Shown here: one piece after another, positions 24,925 to 35,066 of the stretch
Layout: every line of letters begins with the position of its first letter
How positions within the stretch are numbered: the stretch's first letter is position 1
DNA from: Planctomycetota bacterium
Lineage (GTDB): Bacteria > Planctomycetota > Planctomycetia > Pirellulales > PALSA-1355
Assembly: GCA_003389325.1 (NCBI GenBank)
Contig: QQVE01000068.1
Coordinates: 124,001-188,000 of the forward strand
Direction: 5' to 3'
DNA length: 64,000 nt
Notes under the pieces: model-generated
Told to the model about the DNA's origin: nothing
Databases searched by the model: none
Seen by the model: only the letters and a program-made list of their open reading frames with translations
Position numbers and translations under genes: made by a program

Positions 24925-26265
24925 ATGACGCAACCCACGACGCATTACCCTTCGAACTTGGCCCGGCTGGTCGCTGCCCGCCTGCGCAGCCAGCACGGCA
25001 GCGCTCCGCCGGAGTCAGTGCTCACGCGGCTGTTGGAGACGCTCTACTTCGCCAGTCTCAAGACCGACGAGCAGCGCGCGATCCTGTGCACGGTCAACTA
25101 CGTCGACCCCGCCGGTCCGCGCACCCCGATCGGCAAAGAGCGGCCGGCCGACAGTTGGAGCCACGTGCCGCTCGAGCGGCCGCTGCCGTTCGACGCCCGC
25201 ACGTTGGCAAAGCTGGCCCGGGCGGTCGACCCGGCCGTGTCGTCGCTGGCCGTGTATCGCGATCGCCGCAACAAGCTGTTCATCTGGGGCCTGGTCGACC
25301 AGGAGCCGCGGCACAACGCGTTCATCACCCATCGCACCCATCCCTCTCCGGACCGCCCGGGCTTGTTCCAGGCCACGATCACCGGCGTGGGCAACATCTC
25401 CGTCTACCAGAACGACGCGCTGATCGCGAGCCTCGAACAGAACACGCTGGTTGAGGAGTATCACGACGTGCTGTGGGCGGGGCCCGTGCATGAGTTGCTC
25501 GTCAGTTGCCTGCAAGACTACCTGGCCGAAACGTCCGATCACCGCCGCGATCACGTGGCGCCCGAGACGCTGCAGGCCGAGTTGCTGATGCGCTGGATCA
25601 ACGCCATTTGCCGTATTTTGATGAACATCCAACGCTATCGCCACGGCGGCGGCCTGTTGATTACGCCGCGCGCCTCGCTCGACGGCCTGAACGTCAAGTA
25701 CAAGATCCGCTACGATCGGCTGCTCAAAGCCCTGCGCTCGCTGGTCGATACGCAGCTGTCGGCGAGCGTCCAGGGCGAGGTGCCGGACACCGCGGGGCTC
25801 GCGAACCCGCAGGGCAGCCACGAAACGCGAATGGCGGAGCACATGCAGGAAGTGCTGGGCTGCGAGCGGTTCATCGCCTCGCTGTCGTGCGTCGACGGTT
25901 TTGTGCTGCTCGATCGCCGCATGGTCGCCCACGGCTTCGGCGTGGAAGTACGCACCGACAACCTCTTGTCGGACATCTACCTGGCCCGGGACTCGCACGC
26001 CAGCTTGAAGTGGATGCGGCAGGGCGAGTTGACGCAGTTCGGCACGCGGCATCGGGCGATGATTCGCTACTGCTACGACAAGCCCGGCGCGCTAGGCTTT
26101 GTCGTGTCGCAGGACGGCGACATCCGCGCCATGACCCGCATCGACGACAAGCTCGTGTTGTGGGAGAACATCGACGTGCAACTCGCCTATCGCCCGGCTG
26201 CTGGCTTTGCTCCTGGCGGCCAGGCCGGTCCCATGCTCTGGCATGCCCGGGCCCGCGTCGCGTAA
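24925..26265 (+). CDS. DACNV-type diadenylate-cyclase-like protein
   Basis: 446 residues from the ATG at 24925. The C-terminal third resembles the DisA_N cyclase fold: a strand/loop VDGFVLLDRRMVAHGFGVEV where active enzymes have DGA, and a clear GTRHRAMIRYCYDKP block matching GTRHRAA. The N-terminal 300 residues fit the accessory region of the DACNV 'probable sensor' group. DisA-type domains make cyclic di-AMP from ATP, but the DGA-to-DGF change suggests this one may only bind nucleotide. Cytoplasmic, divergent from the PQQ protein. Confidence 0.7.
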   Translation: MTQPTTHYPSNLARLVAARLRSQHGSAPPESVLTRLLETLYFASLKTDEQRAILCTVNYVDPAGPRTPIGKERPADSWSHVPLERPLPFDARTLAKLARAVDPAVSSLAVYRDRRNKLFIWGLVDQEPRHNAFITHRTHPSPDRPGLFQATITGVGNISVYQNDALIASLEQNTLVEEYHDVLWAGPVHELLVSCLQDYLAETSDHRRDHVAPETLQAELLMRWINAICRILMNIQRYRHGGGLLITPRASLDGLNVKYKIRYDRLLKALRSLVDTQLSASVQGEVPDTAGLANPQGSHETRMAEHMQEVLGCERFIASLSCVDGFVLLDRRMVAHGFGVEVRTDNLLSDIYLARDSHASLKWMRQGELTQFGTRHRAMIRYCYDKPGALGFVVSQDGDIRAMTRIDDKLVLWENIDVQLAYRPAAGFAPGGQAGPMLWHARARVA

Positions 26266-26271
26266 TCTTTG

Positions 26272-27837
26272 TTACGAGGGCGGAAACGGGGACCAGCCGA
26301 GCGAGAAGGCGATGCGCAGGACGATCCACACGACGAAGCCACAGGCCACGTCGAAGCCAAGGCCGGCGGCAATCATCCGCCGCGAGGGTAACAGGCCCGA
26401 GCCGTAGACGATGGCGTTGGGCGGCGTCGAGACCGGCAGCGCCGAACCGAAGCTGGCGGCGAACGTCACGCCCATCAAAGGCGGCATCTCGTCGACGCCC
26501 GCTTCCTTGCAGATGGCCAGCACGACCGGGATTAGCGCCGTGGCCGCGGCCGCGTTGCTGGTAAACTCGCTGAGCACCAGCCCGCCGATGATGGCCACGG
26601 CGGTGACGGCCCACACGTCGCCGGTGCCAAGCCACTCGAACGTGCCGCCGGCCATGGCATCGACCAGGCCGGTGCGCACCATCAGGTTGCCCAGCGCCAG
26701 CCCGGAGCCGAACAGCATGAGGGTGCCCCAGTCGATCCGGCCAAAGTCCTCCGGCTCGAGCGAGAACTTCCGGGCGCGCCAGTCGACCGGCAGCAGGTAC
26801 AGCACCACGGGCGCCATCATGGCCACGATCTGCTCGGGAAAATGCTCTCGCAGCCAGGCCGCCCACGCGCTGGCACCGACCAGCCCACAGAGGCTGGGGG
26901 CGATCCACAAGCTGACCACCATCAGGAACACGACCAGCGTATTGCGTTCGCCGGCCGACCAGGGTTTGAGCTTGGCGCGCTCGCGCTTGAGATACGCTCG
27001 CACCGCCGACAAATCGAGATGACCGGGCGGGGCAAACCAACGAAACCAGGCCACGAGCACGGCGCCCAGGACCAAACCCATCGGCAGTCCCACCAGCATC
27101 CAGCGGCCGAAGTCGATCGGGCGGCCGAAGAAGGCCGCTTGCTGAAAGTATTCCATGGCCACGACGTTCGTGGTCGTGCCAATCGGCGTAGCGATGCCGC
27201 CGGCGCTGGAGGCGTACGCCGTAATCAACAATAGCGCCGAAGCGAAGCGCCCCCGGGCATAGTCTCCGCCGCCCTCGCCGAGGCTGGCCGCCAGCACCGA
27301 GATGATGCCCAGCGTCACGGGATAGATCATCGCCGTCGAGGCGGTGTTCGAGATCCACATCGAGAGGATCATGACCGACAGCGCGAGCGCCGCCAGCAGC
27401 ATCGTCGGCGACGAAGTAGCGCCGCGGACGTTGAGCAATCCCAGGGCGATGCGGCGGTCGAGGCCATGCCGGCCCATGGCCCTGCCGATAAACATGCCGC
27501 CCAGCAAGAAGAACAGCGTCGGGCTGCCAAAGGGGGCCAGGGCGATGCGCGCCGCGTCGTAGGCCGAGCCGCTTTCGTCGAGCGGCACCGCGCCGACGAT
27601 CACGGCCAGGGCAATGCCTAGCAGCCCCGTCACCGGAATCGGCAGCGGCTCGGTGATCCACCACACGATCACCAGAATCAGCACGCCGGAAAGCCGGTAC
27701 GCCTCCGGCTCGACGGCCACGTTGCCGCCGAAGGCATACCAGGCGGTCATCAGCGCTGGGCCGAGCACCAGGCCCAGCCGATCCCAGGGGAAACGCAGCC
27801 AAGCGGGATCTTGCGTCGGGGGCTGACTGGCATTCAC
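26272..27837 (-). CDS. SLC13/DASS-family sodium-coupled anion transporter
   Basis: 521 residues from the GTG at 27837. About 12 membrane helices are visible. Two family repeats carry the Ser-Asn-Thr signatures: MWISNTASTAMIYPV in the first half and SEFTSNAAAATALIPV, followed by LPVSTPPNAIVYGSG, in the second. Members import dicarboxylates, citrate or sulfate with sodium ions. Substrate cannot be set from these motifs. It is convergent with the DACNV gene, six bases apart. Confidence 0.88.
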   Translation of the reverse strand: MNASQPPTQDPAWLRFPWDRLGLVLGPALMTAWYAFGGNVAVEPEAYRLSGVLILVIVWWITEPLPIPVTGLLGIALAVIVGAVPLDESGSAYDAARIALAPFGSPTLFFLLGGMFIGRAMGRHGLDRRIALGLLNVRGATSSPTMLLAALALSVMILSMWISNTASTAMIYPVTLGIISVLAASLGEGGGDYARGRFASALLLITAYASSAGGIATPIGTTTNVVAMEYFQQAAFFGRPIDFGRWMLVGLPMGLVLGAVLVAWFRWFAPPGHLDLSAVRAYLKRERAKLKPWSAGERNTLVVFLMVVSLWIAPSLCGLVGASAWAAWLREHFPEQIVAMMAPVVLYLLPVDWRARKFSLEPEDFGRIDWGTLMLFGSGLALGNLMVRTGLVDAMAGGTFEWLGTGDVWAVTAVAIIGGLVLSEFTSNAAAATALIPVVLAICKEAGVDEMPPLMGVTFAASFGSALPVSTPPNAIVYGSGLLPSRRMIAAGLGFDVACGFVVWIVLRIAFSLGWSPFPPS

Positions 27838-27932
27838 CGCGAGAATCCGCCGCGCAGAGCACCTAGGGAGCGAGACAAGCGTCTGGCCTTTATATCTATA
27901 TCGGCCCAGGCGCGCTGTCGCAACGCGGCCGC

Positions 27933-28376
27933 CTACGCCGGCCCGCTCGACTCGCTCAACTGCGGGGCGGGGGAGGGCACTTTGGCAATGTTGCGAGCGT
28001 TTCGCTCGATGGTGGCGGAGATGTCGTTCAGCGGCAAGTGGCTCAGGTTCCACTCCGAGAACGGTTTCCCCAGCTCGACGCCGACCATGTCGAGCGACAT
28101 GAGCGGATAAGCCACTCGCATGGTGCTAAACCGAATCAGCCAGTCGCCCGAGCCGCTGTCGAGCCGGTGCAGCAGCGCCAGCGGCAGCGCGAGCAGAAAC
28201 AGCGTGATGAAGCGGCGGATCTTGATCGACTAAACTAGCGGCAAGGGCATTTTCAGAATTCGCTCGCAGGCCCCGATGTGGTCGATCAGAAAAGCGCGCT
28301 CGCGATCGATCTGAATGCACGAAAAACGATCCGCGAAGGCTTCGCGCCGGAATCCTCGACGAACTTGATAACTCAT
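27933..28376 (-). pseudogene. Bestrophin-family (UPF0187) remnant with in-frame stop
   Basis: Reading the reverse strand from 28376 gives FRREAFADRFSCIQIDRERA, then ACERILKMPLPLV, an amber TAG at 28230-28232, then SIKIRRFITLFLLALPLALL, and finally GVELGKPFSEWNLSHLPLND. This is the C-terminal half of a bestrophin: the RIL.TPLPL...I..R.F motif and the G.E...PF...NDLPL motif are both present. The N-terminal half, with the first membrane helices, is missing. A complete family member is about 300 residues. Both truncation and nonsense codon mark it as dead. Confidence 0.75.
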
Positions 28377-28410
28377 GGAAGCACCGTCGGAGACACTGCA
28401 AGCCAGCCGC

Positions 28411-29082
28411 TTAGACCGTCCGCAACTCGCCCTTGCGCGCGGCCGCCTGTTGCTGCGGAAGCTGGTACATGGCGAGCTCGACGAACTGGCCGGCCTCCGG
28501 ATCGTAGGCGAACACCTCGCCGGTCTCGAACTTGTAGACCCAGCCGTGCAACACCAGGTCGCCCTGTACCAACCGCGAGGCGACCGAAGGCAGCGTACGG
28601 AGGTTTTCCAATTGCACCAGCACGTTTTCCTCGACGGCAGCCATCAACTGCCGTTTGCCTTTCAGCTTGGCGTAGTGCTCGTCGATGATTCGCCGGGTGG
28701 TTTCCGCGTGTCCCAGCCATGAGGCCACGGCAGGCAACTTATTGGTCTGACTGGGATCGAGCACCGCCGCCATGGCTCCGCAGTGCGAGTGCCCACAAAC
28801 GATGATGTGCTTCACACCCAGAGCCGCTACGGCGTATTCCACCGTGGCCGCCTCGCCGCCGTTGGACGCTCCGTGCGGCGGAATGATGTTGCCCGCGTTG
28901 CGGATGATAAACAACTCGCCCGGCTGCGAGCGGGTCAGCTTGCCGGGATCGATCCGCGAATCGGAACACGTGATGAAGAGCGTCTCGGGCTGTTGGCCTT
29001 TGGCCAGTTGCTCGAACAGGCCCTTCAGTTCGGTGAAATCCTGGTTCTGAAATTCGTGGATGCCTTGAATCAGCTTCTGCAC
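28411..29082 (-). CDS. Beta-carbonic anhydrase
   Basis: 223 residues from the GTG at 29082, chosen because AAGGAG lies eight bases upstream. Zinc ligands are in the two family motifs: ITCSDSRIDP (Cys and Asp) and VCGHSHCGAM (His and Cys). It interconverts CO2 and bicarbonate in the cytoplasm. Length is normal for the plant-type beta class. It heads the leftward stress cluster's downstream end, after SOUL and DUF1295 genes. Confidence 0.93.
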   Translation of the reverse strand: MQKLIQGIHEFQNQDFTELKGLFEQLAKGQQPETLFITCSDSRIDPGKLTRSQPGELFIIRNAGNIIPPHGASNGGEAATVEYAVAALGVKHIIVCGHSHCGAMAAVLDPSQTNKLPAVASWLGHAETTRRIIDEHYAKLKGKRQLMAAVEENVLVQLENLRTLPSVASRLVQGDLVLHGWVYKFETGEVFAYDPEAGQFVELAMYQLPQQQAAARKGELRTV

Positions 29083-29137
29083 GGTTGCTCTCCTTACTCT
29101 CGAGCGCGCGACCGTTCGTCGGTTCATGTCACGCGGG

Positions 29138-29827
29138 TCATTCTTTCGCGTCCGCCGCCTGGACGGGAATTTGCACTTCCCAGAACTGCTTGTTCCGCGG
29201 CACCATGGGGCTGTTATAGCCTAAGACGCGTTTCTCGCCAGCTGCGATCAGGTCCTTACGCTGCTTGAGCGCGTCTTTCAGCTTGCTTTCCGCCTCGGCC
29301 AGCGCCTCGTCGGTCATGCGGCCCTGGTACGCGATGCTCAGCACCCGCAGCTTGGACATGTCGGCCACGGTGACCGGTCCATCCTGCTTGGGCTCGTCCA
29401 GCGAGGGCTTTTCGAGGATGAAGTGCATGCGATCGACGGCCATGCCTTGGAGGTTGTCATCGGCCGCCGGCGCCGCGTCCGCACCGCGGCGACGATAGTC
29501 GAGGATGACCGGCACGGTCATTTCGTGCTGGTTCTTCGCCAGGTACGCAAAGCAGCGCATGAAGGCGTTGTCGCCTTCGGCCGAATACGTGCGGCTTAGC
29601 GGATAGCTCTTTTCGACCACCTGGCCCACCTCGCTGGGCGGCGGAAAGCCCTCGGGCAGCGGCCCCTCCTCGAGAAAGCCCTGCGGGAACTCGACCCCGG
29701 CGGCACTCTCCTTTCCGGACGTCGCGGCCGGCTCGGCTGCGGCCGCGATTGGCGCAAGACCGATGGCTGCCAGCACCGGAAGAATCGCCCACCCTACCAA
29801 CGCTCGTGCTTTCATGTGCTCTCGCAT
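29138..29827 (-). CDS. SOUL heme-binding family protein, exported
   Basis: 229 residues from the ATG at 29827 (GGGAG upstream). A signal peptide (WAILPVLAAIGLAPIAAAA) is followed by a SOUL-type fold: the strand region EKSYPLSRTYSAEGDNAFM and the C-terminal GYNSPMVPRNKQFWEVQIPV, the typical SOUL ending. Members bind heme or related tetrapyrroles. It lies between the DUF1295 gene and the carbonic anhydrase gene. Confidence 0.75.
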   Translation of the reverse strand: MREHMKARALVGWAILPVLAAIGLAPIAAAAEPAATSGKESAAGVEFPQGFLEEGPLPEGFPPPSEVGQVVEKSYPLSRTYSAEGDNAFMRCFAYLAKNQHEMTVPVILDYRRRGADAAPAADDNLQGMAVDRMHFILEKPSLDEPKQDGPVTVADMSKLRVLSIAYQGRMTDEALAEAESKLKDALKQRKDLIAAGEKRVLGYNSPMVPRNKQFWEVQIPVQAADAKE

Positions 29828-29853
29828 CCTGTTTGCTCCCTCGTTGTTTCGGC

Positions 29854-30660
29854 TCACGCTCGCTCGGCGCCCACGACGCTCTGCTTTCGGGGCGGACCTG
29901 GAAAAAACGCGTTCGTCCGTGCCTGGTACTCGGCGTAGCCAGGCCGGCGCTCGGTAATGGTTCTTTCCAGCAGCGTGACGCCTGAGATTCTCATTAACAG
30001 AAACGACATTAACAGGGGGCTCAACACCGTCCACCAGGCTCCCGCGGCCACGGCGATCAGATAGAGCCCCCACCATACGCAGAAATCGCCAAAATAGTTC
30101 GGGTGTCGCGTGTAGCGCCACAGACCCCACTCCATAACCTGGCCCTGGTTTTCCGGTTTGGACTTGAACCGGGCCAACTGCCAGTCGCCAACAGCCTCGA
30201 AGAGGAGCCCCACGCCCCACAACAGGGTCCCCACAGCATCCAGCACGGCCAGCGGGCTGGGCGCGGCTGCTGCCGCCGCCTGGACCGGCAGCGACACAAA
30301 CCACAGGATTCCCGCTTGCAGCAGAAAGACCGAAAACAGGCTGACCCACCAGAACGACGGGCCGATCCGCTCGCGCATCGCCCGATAGCGGCGATCCTCG
30401 CCCTGGCCCCAATTGCGCCACAACAAGAAGAGCGACAGCCGCAAACCCCATACGCAAGTAAGCACTACCAAGAGCCCCGTGCGAACGTCGGGCGGAGCAT
30501 TCAGCCCGGCGGCGACCAACGCCACTAGCGCAAACCCGCTGCCCCAGAACGCGTCGACGATGCTTGCGTCGCGCAGTACGACGCTCACCAACCACAATAA
30601 GCTCAGGGCGACGGCGACCGTCGCCAGCGTTGCCGCCAGCGTTTGAAAAAGGGGGGACAT
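29854..30660 (-). CDS. DUF1295 family membrane protein (steroid 5-alpha-reductase-like)
   Basis: 268 residues, about 7 membrane helices. DUF1295 markers: the N-terminal SIVDAFWGSGF and the C-terminal reductase/methyltransferase-like block YTRHPNYFGDFCVWWGLYLI, ending FFPGPPRK. The fold is that of isoprenylcysteine methyltransferase and steroid reductases. In many genomes it lies with cfa, DUF1365 and amine oxidase genes, as here, so a role in modifying membrane lipids is likely but unproven. Confidence 0.85.
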   Translation of the reverse strand: MSPLFQTLAATLATVAVALSLLWLVSVVLRDASIVDAFWGSGFALVALVAAGLNAPPDVRTGLLVVLTCVWGLRLSLFLLWRNWGQGEDRRYRAMRERIGPSFWWVSLFSVFLLQAGILWFVSLPVQAAAAAAPSPLAVLDAVGTLLWGVGLLFEAVGDWQLARFKSKPENQGQVMEWGLWRYTRHPNYFGDFCVWWGLYLIAVAAGAWWTVLSPLLMSFLLMRISGVTLLERTITERRPGYAEYQARTNAFFPGPPRKQSVVGAERA

Positions 30661-30670
30661 TGGTGCGTCC

Positions 30671-31735
30671 TCAACCTGCCCCGGGCGAAGAGGGGCGCAG
30701 CGCGTAGTGGGCGACGTGCCATTGCCGACCCTGTTCGTAGCCGAACATCTCGGCCACGGCCAGAAAGAACACCCGCCACCGCTGAAACCACCGCGCCGCT
30801 TCGGACCGCCCGTACGTGGAGCGGAAGATATCGAGCACGTCGCCGCGGCGGGCGTCGAGGTTGGTCAACCATGCTTCGGCCGTGCGACGGTAGTGCTCCC
30901 CGCTCCAAATCCACTGCTCGTCGACTTGAAAGTGTTCGCCGAACTGCGACAGCAGGCCCTGGCTGGGCATGATGCCGCCGGTGAAGAAGTGGCGCCCCAT
31001 CCAGTCCGTCGCGCCGGTCGTCTCGAAGGGATAGGCCAGTTCACGGTGGCAGAACACGTGCACGAACAACTGCCCACCGGGCCGCAGCCACGAGGCGATC
31101 CGCCGTAGCAACAGGTCGTAGTTTCGCATGTGCTCGAACATTTCCACGGAGACCACGCGATCGAAACGGTCCGCGAAGGCGGATTCGCTTCTCGGCGCAA
31201 AGTCGTTCATGTCGGCGGTGACCACCCGCAGGTTTGAGAGCCCGCACCGGGCGGCCTCACGCTCGATGAACAGGCGTTGCGGCCGCGAGTTCGATACGGC
31301 CGTGATGCGGCTGGTCGGGTAGTGCTCGGCCATCCACAGCGAAAGCGAGCCCCAACCGCAGCCCAACTCGAGCACTTGCTGCCCATCAACTAGGGCCGCA
31401 TGCCGGCACGTCCGTTCGAGGGCAGCCGCTTCGGCCGCCGCCAGGCTCTCGCAGCCATCCTCCCAGTAGCAGCAACTGTATTTCCGCCGGGGGCCCAACA
31501 CGGCTGCAAAGAACTCCACCGGCAATTCGTAGTGTTGCTCGTTGGCCTTTTCCGGCACCGGCGCGATCGGACCGGAGCGCAGCGATTCTTGGAAGGCCGC
31601 TTCGCTCTCCGAACGACGCAACGCCGAACGTTCGCGCAGCCGGGCACCGCACAGGCGGCGAATCGCCATGCGGGTACACGCGTCGGGCACCAGCCCACGT
31701 TCCACCGCGGCAGTTGCGATCGCGAAGGCACTCAT
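30671..31735 (-). CDS. SAM-dependent methyltransferase, cyclopropane-synthase related
   Basis: 354 residues. Central Rossmann methyltransferase domain with SAM motif I VLELGCGWGSLSLWMAE, preceded by the CFA-type stretch YSCCYWEDGCESLAAAE and followed by VVSVEMFEHMRNY. It differs from the next gene (a fuller CFA synthase) by a shorter N-terminus and by its C-terminal MFGYEQGRQWHVAHYAL. It probably modifies fatty acids of membrane lipids. 12 bases separate it from the upstream CFA-type gene, so they form one operon. Confidence 0.82.
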   Translation of the reverse strand: MSAFAIATAAVERGLVPDACTRMAIRRLCGARLRERSALRRSESEAAFQESLRSGPIAPVPEKANEQHYELPVEFFAAVLGPRRKYSCCYWEDGCESLAAAEAAALERTCRHAALVDGQQVLELGCGWGSLSLWMAEHYPTSRITAVSNSRPQRLFIEREAARCGLSNLRVVTADMNDFAPRSESAFADRFDRVVSVEMFEHMRNYDLLLRRIASWLRPGGQLFVHVFCHRELAYPFETTGATDWMGRHFFTGGIMPSQGLLSQFGEHFQVDEQWIWSGEHYRRTAEAWLTNLDARRGDVLDIFRSTYGRSEAARWFQRWRVFFLAVAEMFGYEQGRQWHVAHYALRPSSPGAG

Positions 31736-31747
31736 TCGTTCGATTCC

Positions 31748-33043
31748 TCAAGCCCGGCAGGTTTCCCAGGGCGACACGCACGGCCGAATGTTCGGCTGGC
31801 AGTTCGGAGCGGGCACGGCCGCCAGGCCAACTTCCAGGGGATTGCGGCGGCATTGCCAGTTGTCGAGCTGCATCTGCACCACGCCGACGGCGCGCTCTTC
31901 GAACGCCGCCTCGCAATAGCAGAGATAATAGTCCCAGAGCCGCAAGAACCGCTCGTCGTAGCCAAGGCTTCGGACCTCGGCCAGGTGTCGGTGAAAGTTG
32001 CTTCGCCAGCGGCGCAGTGTTTCGGCATAGTGCGGCGCGAAGTCTTCGCTATGGGCCAGCCGCAGCCGGGTCGTGCGGCCCGCCGAATCCAAGAGCGCCG
32101 CCGCCGAAGGCAGGCTGCCGCCGGGGAATACATAGCGACGAATGAAATCGACCGAGTGCAGGTACTGCTGGTAGCGATATTCGGGCATCACGATCGCTTG
32201 CAGCACCACGGAGCCTTCCGGCTTGAGCAGCGCCCCGACCTGGCGAAAGAAGCCGTCCAGGTAGCGATGCCCGACGGCTTCGATCATCTCGATCGAGGCC
32301 ACCTTGTCGAACTGGCCGGACAGGTCGCGATAGTCCCGGTCGAGCAGCGTGATCCGGTCGCCCAGTCCTGCGGCCGCGATGCGTCGGGCGGCCAACGCGA
32401 ACTGCTCAGCCGAGATTGTCGTGGCCGTGACGCGGCAGCCGTAGTGCTTGGCGGCGTGAATGGCCAACCCGCCCCAGCCGCAGCCGATTTCCAGCAGATG
32501 GTCGCGCGGCTGCAAGTGCAACCGGCGGCAGACACGATCGAACTTTTCGAGCGATGCCTCGCGGAGCGTGGCCCCCGGGGCGGGAAAGATACCGCTGGAG
32601 TACGCCCAGGTGTCGTCGAGCCACAGACCGAAGAACTCGTTGCCCAGGTCGTAGTGCTCATGGATGTTGCGGCGGCTGCCGGCGCGGGTATTGGCGCGGA
32701 GCGCGTGCCGCAGACGTTGTCCCAACCACGCGATGCGCGTCCAGCGCCCCTCAAGCGCCTGAGCCGACGTCTCATGGCGAGCCATCAGCCGAAACAGCCC
32801 CGTCAGATCGTCGCAGTCCCATTCGCCGCGCAGATACGACTCGGCCGCGCCGAGGCTCCCGCCGAGAACCGCACGGCGGTAAAAGGCGCCCGAGCGCACC
32901 ATCAGCGTCGCGGCCCGCGGGCCATCCGCCCCCAGACGCGTGCGTCCGCCGGGCTCTTCCAGGCTGATCCAGCCCCCGCGCAGTCCCTCGAACTTTTTCG
33001 TCACCAGGCGTCGCGCCAGGCGGTCGACATAAGACAACATCAT
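31748..33043 (-). CDS. Cyclopropane-fatty-acyl-phospholipid synthase family protein
   Basis: 431 residues; CAGGAGG precedes the paired ATGs at 33043/33040. A lipid-binding N-terminal domain ([20 protein letters not shown]) is followed by the CFA core: [23 protein letters not shown] motif [16 protein letters not shown], and [15 protein letters not shown]. It adds a methylene bridge from S-adenosylmethionine to unsaturated acyl chains in the membrane. The start overlaps the DUF1365 stop by four bases. Confidence 0.9.
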   Translation of the reverse strand: MMLSYVDRLARRLVTKKFEGLRGGWISLEEPGGRTRLGADGPRAATLMVRSGAFYRRAVLGGSLGAAESYLRGEWDCDDLTGLFRLMARHETSAQALEGRWTRIAWLGQRLRHALRANTRAGSRRNIHEHYDLGNEFFGLWLDDTWAYSSGIFPAPGATLREASLEKFDRVCRRLHLQPRDHLLEIGCGWGGLAIHAAKHYGCRVTATTISAEQFALAARRIAAAGLGDRITLLDRDYRDLSGQFDKVASIEMIEAVGHRYLDGFFRQVGALLKPEGSVVLQAIVMPEYRYQQYLHSVDFIRRYVFPGGSLPSAAALLDSAGRTTRLRLAHSEDFAPHYAETLRRWRSNFHRHLAEVRSLGYDERFLRLWDYYLCYCEAAFEERAVGVVQMQLDNWQCRRNPLEVGLAAVPAPNCQPNIRPCVSPWETCRA

Positions 33044-33819
33044 GCTCGCACCTCCTGGGGCGCGGGTCGGCCGACCGAGCGCGGATGGGGCACAAACGGC
33101 ACGCCTGCCAGCCAGAGGCGCAGCGCTTGCCAATAGATTGCGACAAACACCTGCAACGTCATCAGCGGATAGCGCACCAGGGCCACGGCCAGGTTCCACG
33201 GCGTGATCGGGCGAGCCACGAGCACGAGCGCGGCCTCGAATTGCTTGCCTTCGGCCGCGTGGTTCTCGATCGCCACGTGCAGCCGCTTCCCCGGTGTCGA
33301 GAGCCGCCAGCGGTAGTCCATGTCCATCCCCAAGAATGGCGACACGTGGAACTCCTTGCCGTGCGTGGCGGTCATGGAGTCCACGAGCGGCGCGCTGCGC
33401 ACATCGAGCACGTAGCAGTGCCGTTCGTTCCAAGGCGTATTGTTGACTTCCGCTACGACGGCATCGACGCCTTCGCCGCTGGAATCGAAGCAGTAGTACA
33501 GGCTGACGGGATTCATCAAGAAACCAAAATAGCGAAAGTGCGTTAGCAATCGGATGGGGCCGTCCGGCCGCCAGTCGAGGCGGCTCTCCACGAGATCGCG
33601 CACGGCGGCATCCAGCGGTTGATCCTCCGCTCCCAAGTGATCGCTACGGCGGAATCGGGCTACCGCCGGTCCACGAGTCGACCAGAGGCCGCGCCGCCCG
33701 AACAGTCGTGGGAGCTCGGCCAAGTCGACATAGACCAGAAACAGCGACTTCGCGAAGCGGCGTTTCAGGGGGTGAAAGCGGCGGTGCGTGACCTGGCCCT
33801 CGTAGAGGCAACTGTGCAT
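33040..33819 (-). CDS. DUF1365 family protein
   Basis: 259 residues from the ATG at 33819, overlapping the end of the FAD oxidase gene by 55 bases. Family signatures: [20 protein letters not shown] at the N-terminus, [20 protein letters not shown], and [15 protein letters not shown]. It is found throughout bacteria beside cfa and amine-oxidase genes; the biochemical function is unknown but linked to fatty-acid modification. Confidence 0.88.
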   Translation of the reverse strand: MHSCLYEGQVTHRRFHPLKRRFAKSLFLVYVDLAELPRLFGRRGLWSTRGPAVARFRRSDHLGAEDQPLDAAVRDLVESRLDWRPDGPIRLLTHFRYFGFLMNPVSLYYCFDSSGEGVDAVVAEVNNTPWNERHCYVLDVRSAPLVDSMTATHGKEFHVSPFLGMDMDYRWRLSTPGKRLHVAIENHAAEGKQFEAALVLVARPITPWNLAVALVRYPLMTLQVFVAIYWQALRLWLAGVPFVPHPRSVGRPAPQEVRA

Positions 33820-35066
33820 GTTTCCAAACCCTCGTGGAAGAATCTGGCGACGGCCATCGCGCTGTTCACTCCGTCTTCGTGAAACCCGTAGCCCCAGTAA
33901 GCGCCGCAATAGTGCGTACGACGTTGTCCGCTGATCTCGGCCCAGCGACCTTGAGCCGCCACCGCGTGGGACGTGTAGAGCGGGTGATGGTAGGTGATCC
34001 GCTTCAGCACACGATCCTGGTGTACGGTTCCCGAGTCGTTGAGCGTAAGGCAGAATTGCTCCGGCGCCGCGATGCGCTGCAGCCGGTTGAGCCAGTAGGT
34101 GACCGAGACAGGAAACCGAGCCGTCGCGGGCACGTGGTAGTTCCAACTGGCCCAGGCACGCTTGCGGCGCGGCAGCGTCGACGTGTCAGTGTGCAATAGA
34201 GCTTCGTTGCGCTGATACTCGAAGGCGCCTAACACTTCGCGCTCCTCGTGGCTCGGATCGGCCAACAGCTTGATCGCCTGATCGGCATGTGCGGCGACGA
34301 TCACGTGGTCGAAGCTCTCGGCCCGGTCGGTTCCCGAAACGAGCGTCACGCCGTCGTTGCGCCGCAGGAGCCGCCGCACCGGGCTCGCCAGACGCACGTC
34401 CATTTGCCGCCGGCGGCACATGGCTTCAATATAACGCGCCGCGCCGCCGCAAACGGTTCGCCACTGGGGACGGTTGGCCAGCGAGAGCAGTCCGTGGTTC
34501 TGGCAGAACTGGACGAAGTACCGCACCGGAAACTCGCGCATTCGCTCGGGCGGTGCCGACCAGATGGCGGCACCCATTGGAATCAGGTAGTGGTCCACGA
34601 ATGCCCGGCCGAAACGTTCAAGCTTGACATAGTCGCCAAGCGTGAGCGTGTCGTCCTCATCGGCCAGCACCCGCGGGGCGCAGCGATTGAAGCGGAGAAT
34701 GTCGCGCAACATCCCGTAGAATGCCGGGCGCGCAACGTTGCGCCGCTGGGCGAACAGTCCGGAGAGCGAACTACCGCAATACTCCCAGCCGGTCCGGTCG
34801 GAGCGGACGCTGAAGCTCATGTCGCTGGCTTGCGTTTGCACGTCGAGTTCTGCCAGCAAGCGGCTGAAGTTGGGATAAGTGCGCTCGTTGTAGACGATAA
34901 AGCCCGTGTCGAGGGCATGGCGTAGGCCGCCGTGTTCGACTTCGATCGTGTTGGTGTGGCCGCCCAGACGCTTACCGGCCTCGAACAGCGTCACGTCGTG
35001 TCGCCCGCCCAGCAAGTAGGCGGCCGTCAATCCGGAGATGCCCGAGCCGACGATGGCGATTCTCAT
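33765..35066 (-). CDS. FAD-dependent amine-oxidase-fold protein
   Basis: 433 residues from the ATG at 35066, whose first bases overlap the DUF2867 stop (ATGA). The dinucleotide fold [17 protein letters not shown] is at the N-terminus, followed by the FAD-contacting LGGHTNT and the C-terminal [18 protein letters not shown]. In this operon type the protein is thought to dehydrogenate or otherwise oxidise acyl chains or carotenoid-like substrates; the actual substrate is not known. Its end overlaps DUF1365. Confidence 0.87.
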   Translation of the reverse strand: MRIAIVGSGISGLTAAYLLGGRHDVTLFEAGKRLGGHTNTIEVEHGGLRHALDTGFIVYNERTYPNFSRLLAELDVQTQASDMSFSVRSDRTGWEYCGSSLSGLFAQRRNVARPAFYGMLRDILRFNRCAPRVLADEDDTLTLGDYVKLERFGRAFVDHYLIPMGAAIWSAPPERMREFPVRYFVQFCQNHGLLSLANRPQWRTVCGGAARYIEAMCRRRQMDVRLASPVRRLLRRNDGVTLVSGTDRAESFDHVIVAAHADQAIKLLADPSHEEREVLGAFEYQRNEALLHTDTSTLPRRKRAWASWNYHVPATARFPVSVTYWLNRLQRIAAPEQFCLTLNDSGTVHQDRVLKRITYHHPLYTSHAVAAQGRWAEISGQRRTHYCGAYWGYGFHEDGVNSAMAVARFFHEGLETCTVASTRARSRTAAFTP

